A DNA stretch of 64,000 bases from Hysterangium stoloniferum (lineage: Eukaryota > Basidiomycota > Agaricomycetes > Hysterangiales > Hysterangiaceae), in assembly GCA_015178975.1 (NCBI GenBank), contig WHVD01000009.1:682001-746000 (forward strand), written 5' to 3'. Both the position numbers and the translations under genes were made by a program. This document shows, in pieces, positions 1 through 10,474 of the stretch. The notes under the pieces were generated by a model. That model was given only the letters and a program-made list of their open reading frames with translations. It did not search any database and had not been told where the DNA came from. Position 1 is the first letter of the stretch. Each line of letters begins with the position of its first letter.

Positions 1-806
1 TATTGTTAAGTTCCTGAACAAAGCTCCACGGATAGTCCCGCGGAGGTTTCTCTGGTAACTATATTTTGAACACACACTTTCTGGGTAATAGTCCCACGGA
101 CTCCCCGGGTAATAGGTCCGGGGAGTTTCCGGGAATATTAGTAGTACAAGGGAGTGTTGTATCAGAATAGTTACCAGAGAATGGGTATGACTGAGATGGA
201 CTTGGCTTCAGCTTATAGGCTGCGCCCTTGTACACTCATTCGGGCATCCATATTTCGAACTGACAGAATGCATGCAAGGAGATATAGATTCCGGAGTTCC
301 CGTGGGAGTTCCGGGAATCGAGCATGCAGACAGACAAGAGGACTAGAGACTGTTCAAGGGTCAAACTTGTTCAGGGGAAAACTAGTTTGAGATTGAAACT
401 GGATTCTAAGTACATGAATATAGCAGACTTATATAGACTGTGAAATGTAATAATACCAAATCCAGTATTAATGAGAGGCAGAACTATTAAACATAAAATG
501 AAACAAGTAAATACTAAACTGGGAATTAGGGATGGAACGGAACAGGAGTGGAGAACAAATCATGACAGGTCATTTAACCATAACTGGAGCGGGGCTCAGT
601 TAGAGGGGTTCCAGAAGTCCGGTTGGATTCCGGTGACTTGGTGCACAAAATAGTGTCAGGTATAGACAGGTTTGATGTGCAGGAGGTCCAGTGGAGTCCG
701 GTGGGTTTTCCGATGACTGGTGTGTGAGATGCAGAGACAGATCATAACAAGAGTGGGGTTCTATGCTCTGTTAGAGGGGTTCCAGGAGTCCAGTCGGAGT
801 CCGGTG

Positions 807-2531
807 TGTGAGGAGTATGCTTTTACCACAGTTTCATTGTGGTAAAACACTCCTTTTATTTTAATTATATTTTACATATTTGTAAGGTATCCGGCTATTT
901 ACTCTCTCAAATAGTTAACAAACGTTGACACGGCAAGGGATTCAAGAAATAAACAAATACAGGTCCAGTAATTTAGATACTGATAGATTAATTAGCTGCG
1001 CTATTAAGCTTAAACAACTAAAGTCAATATTTGTTTGGTCTCTTGACAAATTCAGATTGCTCTACGAGGTTAAGTTCTCCTTGAGAATAAAGGTTCGGGA
1101 GCTGAATGTATGCGCAATAAGTTGGCGGAAACTTGTTGTAAGCCTTAGCTTTCTTGTAGCCTTTTAGTTTACTATTTATAAAGATTTAACAAGCTGTTAA
1201 ATAATATATAAATAGAGAGATTGTCCGAGAGTCGAATGTCCAAGCGTTTGTTTAAAGATTGATTAACTGTGCTGTTAAAATGGGCTCTTGAATAACCTAA
1301 ACGGGCAGGGATTTTAGTAATGAGAATTTAGATTTACTTAAGTGATTAGTAAGCCTAAAGGTTTTCTGGGAAGCTGAGGGAACTTAGATGAATTAGCTAA
1401 GTTCAAGAGAAAGAGTTCAAGATCCTGCAAGTGTAGGTGCTTGCAGTTAGATATCAGACTAAGGCTATTTTTGTCCTTAGGATGATTAGATAAGCTTTGA
1501 GCTGGTGCTGTTGATAGTAGTAAAGTAGTAGTGATTTATTCAGTGATTTAGGCCTCCTTTTATACATGTAGAGATTTTTGCTTAATAATATCTAAATAAC
1601 TAATTAGGAAATTATTAGAAGCTTCTAAAAGTTTCTATAATTCCGCTATGATGTCATAGCTATCACCCGACTCGAAGATCCGAACCGAAGATCCGAACCG
1701 GTCGAGTCAGGAAATAAACCCAGGATGGCTGAGGGTGGAAGCAAAATAAGCCGTGGCGCCGAAACAGAAATAAACGCGGCCAGGCAGCTGCGAAAACTAC
1801 TCGCGATGATTTGTAAACACGTTGTGACGTCATCGCCACGTGATGTCACGTGATCGCGTGATAATAATGCGCATATATGTAGTAATATAATATAATAAAA
1901 ACCCGGCCTCTCGAAATTAGATAACCCAGCTTTATTATATTTATATTTCGACCGCTCTAGGCTTTGATTACATAATATGATGTCATTCGAAGCTTTGAGT
2001 ATTCGAAGTTAAAAGGAAACAGCCTAATTCTTGAAATAATAAATAAAATAAAATAGAATAAAATAAATTGAAATAAATTTGGGAAAATTAAGGGAAAATT
2101 CGTGAATATATACTAGATACATCACAATATTCTATTCATATTTTTCTATCTTTCATATTCTTCGAATATTGCATATTTCATTAGTTCAAAGCATTGTGTA
2201 TACTTGTGGGTGCACTCAGCACCAATTAGAACTCAGACACACTTTTACCCAAGAACCACCACTCGTAAGACATAAACTAAGTCTACTACGAGCGGTGATC
2301 AGGGTAATGTGTCAGCTACTACATAGGTAGCAATAACTGAACTACTGAACACTTCAGGCCTCGAACTATAACAGTCGAGGCCTCCACTCGAACCATTGCA
2401 CTCGTTGACTCCTTCGTCATCTCGTGCTCTTTCTCTCACTTTCTCTTATATTGCACCGAATAGGTCAATATCCTTCCTTTCTACTCATTTCTTCGTATAT
2501 AGAATGGTCAGAACTTCCGCCACTATTCACA
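807..2531. mobile_element. Solo LTR E3 inside A1, itself split by F
   Basis: It starts TGTGAGGAGTATGC and ends ACTATTCACA. The target duplication CGGTG is at 802-806 and 2532-2536. Its own sequence is 807-880 and 2132-2531 and matches LTRs E1 (49109-49582) and E2. Near the left end is a hairpin with arms TTTTACCACA and TGTGGTAAAA. Transcription direction is not known. No coding region. Confidence 0.85.
881..2126 (+). mobile_element. LTR-like insertion F inside E3
   Basis: A 1246-bp insertion with TG start (TGTAAGG) and CA end (ATCACA), flanked by the duplication ATATT at 876-880 and 2127-2131. The end resembles those of LTR G and LTR K (ACATCACA), so it is probably a solo LTR of a related Ty3 family. 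It has an A/T-rich tract near 2040-2080. The small open frames are not convincing genes. Confidence 0.7.
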
Positions 2532-3130
2532 CGGTGACTGGTACATAAGACACAGAGTGTCGGGTGTACATAGAGTGGAGTCCGGAGTCTGGTGGAGTCC
2601 GGAGTCCGGTGGAGTCCGGAGTCCGGTGGAGTCCGAGGACTGGTGTATGAGACACAGAGGGTTAGGTGCAGACAGGTGGGGCACATACAGAGTGTCAGAC
2701 ATAAACAAGTTGATGTGCAGGCTCCGGCGGGAACTCCGGTTGTAACTATACAATATAGAGGGTCGGGAGCATGTAGGATGGGGTCCGGGGGCCCGGAGGC
2801 CGGCGGGTTTTCCGGTTCCTGACAGCTATGGTGACCATACAAAGATTCCTGTAGATGGTGTATGTATAGGGGATGTTATGTATTTTTAGGTTTTTCCGAT
2901 TTTTAACCAATCTCCCCCTAAACAAATTGATAAAAACAAGTTCAAATGTACTTATATTGCGACGAAATTATTGTACAATATTCTCCTGAATTTAACCTGA
3001 TTTTTACAATTTATTTCATATTTTTATGATTTAATTTGGGAGAACTATCGAAATTCTACTGTTTATTCTTTTTTAACTAAAAATCTTCGAAGTCGGCCTT
3101 CTGGCGCTTATTGCACAACGCGCGGGAATA

Positions 3131-3258
3131 TTCGTCACAACGGTGACATTCGTCACAACGGTGACATTCGTCACAATGGTGACCTTCGTCACAACGGTGA
3201 CTGTCGTCACAACAAGTGACTGTCGTCACAACGGTGACTGTCGTCACAAAATGCGACG
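3131..3258. repeat. 18-bp hairpin minisatellite in the G 5' LTR
   Basis: About seven units of 18-19 bp, the best being TTCGTCACAACGGTGACA. Each unit holds a hairpin with arms GTCAC and GTGAC around AACG. It lies in the LTR block absent from the 3' LTR. A 95-residue frame across it is only repeat translation. Confidence 0.85.
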
Positions 3259-3565
3259 ACTTGTCACAAACGCGACACGCGCGGGAAAATTATGTAATCA
3301 GCGCGCGCACGAAATCAGCAACTTCGCGACGCGCGAGAACATTACATCAGCATATATGCTACAATGGAAAGTAGCAGAAACTCCTGGAATATTCCAGCAG
3401 ATTCCAGGTAAAATAGCTAAAAATAGGTAAAACAAGTAGCTAGAACATTCTCCCATGTCTCAGATTTTACTGTATATAAGGAGCTCTGCTCCACCACTGA
3501 AATATAACTCATTTTAACCCATTTACTACACCACATCAGTGTGCCACTGCATCAGCAGTTATATT

Positions 3566-3804
3566 CCACCCCTAGTTGGGCTGTTGGATAAATATATACA
3601 AACACTTAGTCACCTCTAGTTGAGCTGCTGACCTAAGCTATCTCAGGATCCCTTTGCCACCTCTAGTTGAGCTTCTGGTAATAATCCTACCCCCTTGTCA
3701 CCTCTAGTTGAGCTTCTGACAAACAACTTGTTCCTCTTTTTGCCACCTCTTAGTTGAGTAGCTGGCTATCCTTTATTACTAATCCACCTCTAGTTGAGTT
3801 GTTG
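3566..3804. repeat. Six spaced 22-bp repeats in LTR G
   Basis: Six copies of a 22-bp motif (CCACCTCTAGTTGAGCTTCT and variants) start near 3566, 3611, 3658, 3698, 3742 and 3782, separated by unrelated 20-25-bp spacers. The same array is at 9193-9431 in the other LTR. The regular spacing just downstream of the TATA-like sequence suggests a repeated protein-binding or RNA element; the function is unknown. Confidence 0.75.
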
Positions 3805-4391
3805 GCTATAAATTAAAGTAATAAATATTTTAGGTTATATTGAGATTAGAAATACATATATTCTAATTTCTACCCGGTTTTTGGCATAAACAAATACTGA
3901 GAATATTCTTGCAGAATCCTTAAGACTACATTAAGATCCTGATAAGTTAGTATCACAGTAGACCCTGTAGGTTAGTGTAAATAAAGCATATATTAGCCAA
4001 ATAGCGTTTTATTCTATATCTAATCTTTTGACCTGTTTATAAATATTTTTACTGTTTGATAAATAGTATAAAATATATATAAGCTAGCTAGAATCGAAGT
4101 CGAATCTAGTTTCGGAATCAGTGAATTGTTATTCATATTTTAGTAGTGTTTTTACAGAAAAAGAACAAGCTTGCACAAGCAGCTCTCAAAACCTTCTTTG
4201 CGAAGTAGGGTGCATATATTCAAGTAAACTCTTGACTTCAGGGGTTCTAAGTCTATTTAGGCTGCCACTGATTAATATCAAATACTTAAATTATTTTACC
4301 TTGCAGTGAATTGAGTATTTGCACATTTTGATAGAGCATTGGACTCCTTTTTCGGAAAATAGTATTAAAATAAGGCTAATACATCACAAAT

Positions 4392-4408
4392 TGGTGGACG
4401 TTCTGGGA
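4392..4408 (+). other. Candidate primer-binding site of G
   Basis: Three bases after the 5' LTR the sequence reads TGGTGGACGTTCTGGGA. It begins with TGG, the complement of a tRNA CCA end. The tRNA species cannot be named from this window. Confidence 0.5.
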
Positions 4409-4681
4409 AATACTGTGATTATCTAGCAGTTTAGTTTCTTAAGTAGTTTACCGATTGTCAAGGACATTCTTATCTGTTTCATAACACCAACTGTTGGGAC
4501 TGATTCTCTGGTTGAGACAGTCTTTAGTTCTCCAGAAAAGAACCAGGTAGTCACTCCTGTGCTTCTGGGATTAGGCTATTGCAGCTGACAACTGAGTGTT
4601 AAATAAATTAGCTTTTAGTTTACAATAGTTACATTTCAAAAAAAAAAAAAAAACTTACTTACCTTTAACTCCTATTCATCA

Positions 4682-7600
4682 ATGTTATCTACACCAACTC
4701 TTAAAGCAGAAATGGCTCAAGAACTATCCTCCATAACAGAACAAGTTTCTGAAAGGGATGAAAGGTTCTTGAATGTTACTATACCTGCTTCACCAATTCA
4801 GCGTTTCAGTTTTGAACCAGTAAAAGAAGTTACTGACAGAGAGGATATAGCTAAGGACAAGACTTACTTGTATCCTGGTACTGTTAGATTGAGAAGAACT
4901 TATGATGGTGATCCAAGAATGAATCACCGCCGAGATATTATGTTGGCATTAGCCATGTCAGAATTTCCAAATGAGGAAAGAGTGAACTTAGGGTATCTAC
5001 CTCGTTATGCTGAAAAGTTCTTTCAGCCACTACTGGATGCATTAGAAGACTTGTTAGTTGGAACACCAACTACTAGTGATTCTAGTGACTTAATTGGATA
5101 TTACTTAGATCCAATTAAGTTTGAAAACTTCACTCATATGTTAGAAAGGCATTTGGTCAGATCAATACCTATTCTAAATAAAAATAAAGATTGGATTCCT
5201 AGTATGCCTAGTTGGGGATCTGACAACAATCCACTCATAGCATGGAATGCTAATGATTTTGAAATAATATCTGTTTTGTATAGAGAAGAAGTTGAAAACT
5301 TGTTAGCTTATTTCTATGATCATAAGACAATGATGCCATCAGAAAAGAAAGAAAAAGAATTGAAGTTACCTTCAAGAGGCCCTAGCCCTACAGTCGAATT
5401 TGAGGGGATTGAAGCTTCAACACCAGCTCATCCTACTGAAATTCAGTCAATTCCCCAAGAATCAGAACCCATGAAGCCACCTCATGAGGAGCATGGCTTT
5501 GAGTCTATTAGAAGAAGACTAGCAGAAGTAAAGATTGAGCCAAGAATTACTTCTAAAAGATCACCTTATCAAGAACATCCAATACATCTGACTGAATCAC
5601 GCCGATTATCTGATATCTTTGAAGATAATAAGCAGTACTTAGGGAAAAAGTCAAGAGCCTATAACTTACCAAAGCCAAGTTCAATTCCAAAGTACACACA
5701 AGCTAGCTTTCCACCTGATGAGCCATCAGACAGTGATCATGGTCCACCACATTCACCTAGTCCTCACCCAAAGCATGGGCCAATCTTGAGACATCATCAG
5801 AGGGGATTACCTAGTGAGAAGAGTCAGAGAATCATATCAGGAAGCCCACCTGGAGATCCAGGAAGTAGTGATAGCTCTTCTGATTATAAGGCTAATATGG
5901 CTAAATATAATAGGAGATTGTCAGAATTATCTAGGGCTAAAAAAGAAGATAAAGGAGCTCACTTTGATCTTAAGTTGAAGCCTGATGTTGTACCCAAATG
6001 GGATGGAGATCCTGACACTCTTGCCAAATGGGTTTTAAAGATAAACAACTTATCAGAGCGTAGTACAAGCATATATAACCAGCTAGGAGAAGTTGTACCT
6101 ACTAGACTTGAGAAGGATGCAGATTTATGGTTCTGGTCTTTACCAAGTAGTTATAGAAGAGAAGCAATGCAGAATTGGGGTACACTTCGAGATGTAGTAT
6201 GCACATACTATATGAACCGAGCCTGGCTTGATAGACAAAAGAGCCGAGCGAACAGAGCACACTACAGAGAAGCTGGATATACAACAGAATCACCAAGCAA
6301 TTACTACATCAGAAAATCCGAATTACTTAGTCTAGTGTATAGCATGAGTGATTCAGAAGTTATGATGGAAGTAATGAATGGAGCACCTAAATTCTGGACA
6401 ACTATCTTAGATGTACATCGTTGCAAGGACCTAGTAGAATTTGCAGCAGCAATTAAATATCATGAAGAAGCACTGGAGCATACTCCATTCCCAAGTCATG
6501 ATAATGTACTAGATAGAAGAGTAAGGCAGCTTGAACAAATGATGCGTGATGCACCAAGGACTTCTAGATCTAATCTATCAGGTCCTGATCAAGGTTCAAG
6601 CAGGAGAAATTTCTTCCGGTCTGCCAGAACTAACCTTATTGGTGCTTCAACCACTATAGGCAAGCCTCAATTCCCTAGGGATGATAGAACAATTTCCAAA
6701 GGTTCTACTCCTGAAAGCAAAGGAGCTAGACCATGCAGACATTGTGGCAGTCCTAAACATTGGGATAATGAGTGCAAGTATTCTAGAAAGGGTTCTAGAA
6801 ATGCCAAAGCAAATTTAATTGTCCATGATGAAGAGTATATTAAGGCCATGGAAGAATATGAAGAAGCCTATCTAAATGCTAGTTCAGAAGATGAAAATCC
6901 CCCTCAAAATGATTCTAATAAAGACTTGATAAGTTTAGAATCATCAGATAGTTTAAAGGAGGAGGAAAAACCGGATTTTCATAAGGCCCTTCAGCTGAAT
7001 GCTGTAATGGATTTGGAGTGTGGCTCAGATACTTTGAAAATGAAGCCACAGTCTTCTCTGAGGGGATCCCTAGATTCAAATGAATCACTGAGCAAGTTAG
7101 AAGCCAGACAAACCTTTGAAAAACAAAACATATCTCAGAAATTTAGAAATGGCATGTTCAAGACCAAATCTTATGTTTCTCAACTTATTTCTGAGAGTAA
7201 AAAGAATATATCATCATTAAAGAGGTTAATGTCATGCCCACCCAGATGTGCCTTTCTTGGTGCGCAGGCTATGGCTACTAAGGCATGGCTTAATAATTAT
7301 GGACAAAATCAAATCAGAATAGACTCTGGAGCAGATATCACCCTGATATCTCAATCAGCATTCAACAAAATAAATAATCCACTGAAGATAATAACTGGAC
7401 AAAAGATCAATTTAATTCAAATAACAGGATCTTCTACCATATCAGGATTTGTATCAGTACCAATATATTTTGATACAAATGAAGGACCTGTAGAATTAAA
7501 GATTGAAACTTATGTAGTTGAAGGAATGACTACTCCATTTATTTTGGGAAATGACTTTGCTGATCAATATGCTCTGTCTATTATGAGAAATAAGGAGGGA

Positions 7601-8191
7601 GCTGAATTGATATTTAGTTTCTGTGATAAGAAATTAGAAGTTGAAAACTTAATCAGATCAAGGATTTCAAGATCAATGTTAAAGTATGGAAGAACATATT
7701 ATACATGTCAAAAGTCCAAAGTAAAGGGAAATGTCCCTGTAGGATCTTTACAATCCATTCCAATCTCAACCTGGACATTTAAAATAATAACTATGGACTT
7801 CACTCCAAAATTGCCAGAAAGCCAAGGTTATGATAACATATTAGTAATTGTTGATAACTTAACTAAATATGAAATTATCATACCCAATAGAATCACTGAC
7901 ATTAAGGAGTACATTGGCAATTTATTGTTTAAACATATGATAATATACTATAACTTCCTAAGACTATACATATCTAAATGGTATAGAAAATGGACCGGAA
8001 TATTTTGGAGAGCAATCTGTGCTCGATTAGGAATAAAGAAAGCGCTTACCACGGCCTATTACCCACAAATAGACAGCCGAAAAGAGATAATCAACCGAAT
8101 TCTTACAAGGGCACTTAGAGCTTATATAGGATCAAAAAGAAACTATTGGGTTGTTATTCTAAATAGTTTTTTTATTTGCATTCTATACTAG
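4682..8191 (+). CDS. Gag-protease-integrase remnant polyprotein (1169 aa), no RT
   Basis: One long frame from ATG 4682. Residues 1-650 are Gag-like, with a charged Pro/Ser-rich middle. A CCHC zinc knuckle (CRHCGSPKHWDNEC) lies near residue 683. A retropepsin follows with active-site RIDSGADITLIS near residue 878 and the flap-side motif FILGNDFAD near 953. From about residue 1035 the protein is integrase core: the first catalytic Asp is in TMDF, but the second (SDRG in relatives) is replaced by a KWYRK stretch, and the third region reads AYYPQIDSRKEIIN. RT and RNase H are missing in frame, so the deletion left the frame open. The frame ends at a stop at 8189-8191; integrase homology continues in the +1 frame. 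Gag and protease may still work; integrase should be dead. Confidence 0.85.
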   Translation: MLSTPTLKAEMAQELSSITEQVSERDERFLNVTIPASPIQRFSFEPVKEVTDREDIAKDKTYLYPGTVRLRRTYDGDPRMNHRRDIMLALAMSEFPNEERVNLGYLPRYAEKFFQPLLDALEDLLVGTPTTSDSSDLIGYYLDPIKFENFTHMLERHLVRSIPILNKNKDWIPSMPSWGSDNNPLIAWNANDFEIISVLYREEVENLLAYFYDHKTMMPSEKKEKELKLPSRGPSPTVEFEGIEASTPAHPTEIQSIPQESEPMKPPHEEHGFESIRRRLAEVKIEPRITSKRSPYQEHPIHLTESRRLSDIFEDNKQYLGKKSRAYNLPKPSSIPKYTQASFPPDEPSDSDHGPPHSPSPHPKHGPILRHHQRGLPSEKSQRIISGSPPGDPGSSDSSSDYKANMAKYNRRLSELSRAKKEDKGAHFDLKLKPDVVPKWDGDPDTLAKWVLKINNLSERSTSIYNQLGEVVPTRLEKDADLWFWSLPSSYRREAMQNWGTLRDVVCTYYMNRAWLDRQKSRANRAHYREAGYTTESPSNYYIRKSELLSLVYSMSDSEVMMEVMNGAPKFWTTILDVHRCKDLVEFAAAIKYHEEALEHTPFPSHDNVLDRRVRQLEQMMRDAPRTSRSNLSGPDQGSSRRNFFRSARTNLIGASTTIGKPQFPRDDRTISKGSTPESKGARPCRHCGSPKHWDNECKYSRKGSRNAKANLIVHDEEYIKAMEEYEEAYLNASSEDENPPQNDSNKDLISLESSDSLKEEEKPDFHKALQLNAVMDLECGSDTLKMKPQSSLRGSLDSNESLSKLEARQTFEKQNISQKFRNGMFKTKSYVSQLISESKKNISSLKRLMSCPPRCAFLGAQAMATKAWLNNYGQNQIRIDSGADITLISQSAFNKINNPLKIITGQKINLIQITGSSTISGFVSVPIYFDTNEGPVELKIETYVVEGMTTPFILGNDFADQYALSIMRNKEGAELIFSFCDKKLEVENLIRSRISRSMLKYGRTYYTCQKSKVKGNVPVGSLQSIPISTWTFKIITMDFTPKLPESQGYDNILVIVDNLTKYEIIIPNRITDIKEYIGNLLFKHMIIYYNFLRLYISKWYRKWTGIFWRAICARLGIKKALTTAYYPQIDSRKEIINRILTRALRAYIGSKRNYWVVILNSFFICILY

Positions 8192-8204
8192 TAGATATTC
8201 TATA

Positions 8205-8960
8205 ATGAAATTCGTCATATGTTTTTTGTTATTCAACTACCGGCCATTGTCACGGCTTAGTCATCTGCACTTAATGCCGGAAAATATACTAAGCTCTAAA
8301 AATGAAGTAATTAATGATGAAAATACGGAAACAAATGACTCACATAAGTTTAAAGGATTAAGCGATGCCGCTGACCAAATGATCGAAGAGTTTCAGGCAA
8401 ACCGCAGTATAGCGAGAGAGGCGCTTAATCTGGGACAGATTTTCCAAAAGAAGTATTATAATCAGGAACGACTCACCATTGAATTTGAAGTGGGAGATTT
8501 AGTGCTAATAAATCCCCATTCCTTAAACCTATTGCGAAATGTGAAAGGAAAAGGCCAAAAGTTATTAATGAAGTATGACGGACCGTTCGAGATTCTAGAG
8601 AAAATAAGTCGGTTAGCATATAGACTGCGAATGCCAGCTTCATACGGCACTCACCCAATTCTAAATATTGCGCATTTAGAATCTTACCAAAACTCACCAG
8701 AAGAATTCGGAAGTCGACCGAGAAAGCATCTGAACCGGGAAGATTTTGAAGAAATGCCTGAATATGAAGTCGAGGCAATAATTGACCAAAAATGGTCAAA
8801 ATCCCGAAGCGGTCGCAAGAATTTATTATATAAAGTAAGATTCGTAGGGTACTCACCTAATTTTGATGAATGGTTAACCCGAAGAGATCTAAAAAATGCG
8901 CCAGAGATCTTGAGAGCCTGGGAAATGACACACCGGGCCAAGAACTATCTAAAACACTAA
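8205..8960 (+). CDS. Integrase C-terminus with chromodomain (251 aa)
   Basis: This frame continues the integrase of the preceding ORF after a one-base shift near 8180: the expected TSRYS segment is read just upstream of the ATG, so 8205 is probably not a natural start. Residues about 75-165 form the GPY/F-like module (VLINPHSL, KYDGPFEI, HPILNIAHLE). Residues 185-240 are a chromodomain (EYEVEAIIDQKW, LYKVRFVGYS, DEWLTRRDL) with its aromatic residues. Chromodomains of Ty3 integrases steer insertion into heterochromatin, fitting the nested setting. It ends about 105 bp before the 3' LTR, leaving no room for the antisense gene found in elements C and H. Confidence 0.85.
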   Translation: MKFVICFLLFNYRPLSRLSHLHLMPENILSSKNEVINDENTETNDSHKFKGLSDAADQMIEEFQANRSIAREALNLGQIFQKKYYNQERLTIEFEVGDLVLINPHSLNLLRNVKGKGQKLLMKYDGPFEILEKISRLAYRLRMPASYGTHPILNIAHLESYQNSPEEFGSRPRKHLNREDFEEMPEYEVEAIIDQKWSKSRSGRKNLLYKVRFVGYSPNFDEWLTRRDLKNAPEILRAWEMTHRAKNYLKH

Positions 8961-9047
8961 GCAGTCTCACATATATGCTAGAAGATTCTTTCGAATTCTT
9001 CATAATGACATCTCCAACGACAGCCTTTTCGAAGAAGACATCTAGTC

Positions 9048-9065
9048 AAAAAAGAGAGGGGATTT
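9048..9065 (+). other. Polypurine tract of G
   Basis: AAAAAAGAGAGGGGATTT directly abuts the 3' LTR and would prime plus-strand synthesis. Confidence 0.7.
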
Positions 9066-10015
9066 TGTTATGTATTTTTAGGTTTTTCCGATTTTACTGT
9101 ATATAAGGAGCTCTGCTCCACCACTGAAATATAACTCATTTTAACCCATTTACTACACCACATCAGTGTGCCACTGCATCAGCAGTTATATTCCACCCCT
9201 AGTTGGGCTGTTGGATAAATATATACAAACACTTAGTCACCTCTAGTTGAGCTGCTGACCTAAGCTATCTCAGGATCCCTTTGCCACCTCTAGTTGAGCT
9301 TCTGGTAATAATCCTACCCCCTTGTCACCTCTAGTTGAGCTTCTGACAAACAACTTGTTCCTCTTTTTGCCACCTCTTAGTTGAGTAGCTGGCTATCCTT
9401 TATTACTAATCCACCTCTAGTTGAGTTGTTGGCTATAAATTAAAGTAATAAATATTTTAGGTTATATTGAGATTAGAAATACATATATTCTAATTTCTAC
9501 CCGGTTTTTGGCATAAACAAATACTGAGAATATTCTTGCAGAATCCTTAAGACTACATTAAGATCCTGATAAGTTAGTATCACAGTAGACCCTGTAGGTT
9601 AGTGTAAATAAAGCATATATTAGCCAAATAGCGTTTTATTCTATATCTAATCTTTTGACCTGTTTATAAATATTTTTACTGTTTGATAAATAGTATAAAA
9701 TATATATAAGCTAGCTAGAATCGAAGTCGAATCTAGTTTCGGAATCAGTGAATTGTTATTCATATTTTAGTAGTGTTTTTACAGAAAAAGAACAAGCTTG
9801 CACAAGCAGCTCTCAAAACCTTCTTTGCGAAGTAGGGTGCATATATTCAAGTAAACTCTTGACTTCAGGGGTTCTAAGTCTATTTAGGCTGCCACTGATT
9901 AATATCAAATACTTAAATTATTTTACCTTGCAGTGAATTGAGTATTTGCACATTTTGATAGAGCATTGGACTCCTTTTTCGGAAAATAGTATTAAAATAA
10001 GGCTAATACATCACA
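9066..10015 (+). repeat. 3' LTR of element G (950 bp)
   Basis: Same ends as the 5' LTR and matching it base for base wherever I compared, apart from the missing 565-bp block. The 62-residue open frame at 9748-9936 is identical in translation to that at 4121-4309, showing recent common origin rather than a gene. Confidence 0.88.
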
Positions 10016-10020
10016 GTGGA

Positions 10021-10469
10021 AACCCAGTGCCCATAAGCCTTTTGTCTAGTTCAAATCATGGGTTGAATGTAATCAATGGGGTTAGTTGTGATGTGAGCGA
10101 TAAGAGGGGGGTATGAGGGTTGCGCCACTATATGAGAAGAGGAAGCTGAGGGCAGTGGAGTCCCTGGAGATGGCTGTCATAACTCTGTGATTGTATCAGT
10201 AGAGAGCCACTCCCTCATTCTTGACTCCATTGAGATCCTCTCGAGCAGGTCCACAAAATCACCAGCATGGAGTAATCTACATCTCTTTAGGGAATGCTAG
10301 TTTGATCCACTAGAAGCCACTGGAACTTTGAAAGTTCGATCTGTCCAATGTCCTCTGCTAATTTTTCCTTCTCTGTGATGTCATCGATGAGTAAATATAA
10401 GTCTGCCATAGGAGTGACTGTCACAAGCAGTCTGCTATCCTTGTATGCCTCCTTTGAATAACAGGCATT
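10021..10469 (-). pseudogene. Decayed minus-strand coding relic (left part)
   Basis: This 450-bp stretch lies between element G and element C. Read on the minus strand it gives a protein-like segment (ADLYLLIDDITEKEKLAEDI and following) with stops. It directly continues the minus-strand frame at 17733-18193 once element C and one copy of its GCATC duplication are removed, after a frame change. I do not recognise the product; it is probably part of a retroelement. Confidence 0.45.
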
Positions 10470-10474
10470 GCATC

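Larger units (their letters stand above)
4..2824 (-). mobile_element. Solo LTR A1 (Ty3 family A), interrupted by E3 and F
   Basis: It starts with TGTTAAG and ends with CTGACA, the same ends as the two full family-A LTRs at 53134-54189 and 56589-57642. Its own sequence is 4-806 plus 2537-2824; the middle is a later insertion. The bases after the element (2825-2829) read GCTAT and the three bases before it read TAT, fitting a 5-bp target duplication cut by the window edge. The U5 motif shared by many LTRs here lies at 198-230. The strand follows the polypurine tract beside the family-A LTRs in the 53-57 kb element. No coding region. Confidence 0.8.
2874..4388 (+). repeat. 5' LTR of element G (1515 bp)
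   Basis: TGTTATG...ACATCACA. It contains 565 bp (2898-3462) missing from the 3' LTR; the missing block is bounded by the 6-bp direct repeat GATTTT (898-903 and 463-468 of the respective kilobases), so slippage or a microhomology deletion in the 3' LTR explains it. A likely promoter segment is around 3470-3485 (TGTATATAAGG). Confidence 0.88.
2874..10015 (+). mobile_element. Ty3/gypsy chromovirus G without reverse transcriptase
   Basis: A complete 7.1-kb LTR element. LTRs are at 2874-4388 and 9066-10015. The flanks are GGGGA (2869-2873) and GTGGA (10016-10020), a 5-bp duplication with one change. A primer-binding-site candidate follows the left LTR and a purine tract precedes the right one. 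The internal part codes for Gag, an aspartic protease, an integrase remnant and a chromodomain, but the whole RT and RNase H region (about 1.5 kb in relatives) is absent. The LTRs look nearly identical outside one 565-bp indel, so insertion was recent and presumably driven in trans by an intact relative. Confidence 0.88.

Noticed and set aside
2557-2822. Overlapping short frames in the TCCGGTGGAG-rich part of LTR A
   Set aside because: They come from a short GGAGTCCGGT-type repeat, are open on both strands and lie within LTR sequence shared by other copies.
4121-4309. A 62-residue gene repeated identically at 9748-9936
   Set aside because: Both copies lie in the two LTRs of element G; identity reflects LTR pairing, not coding.
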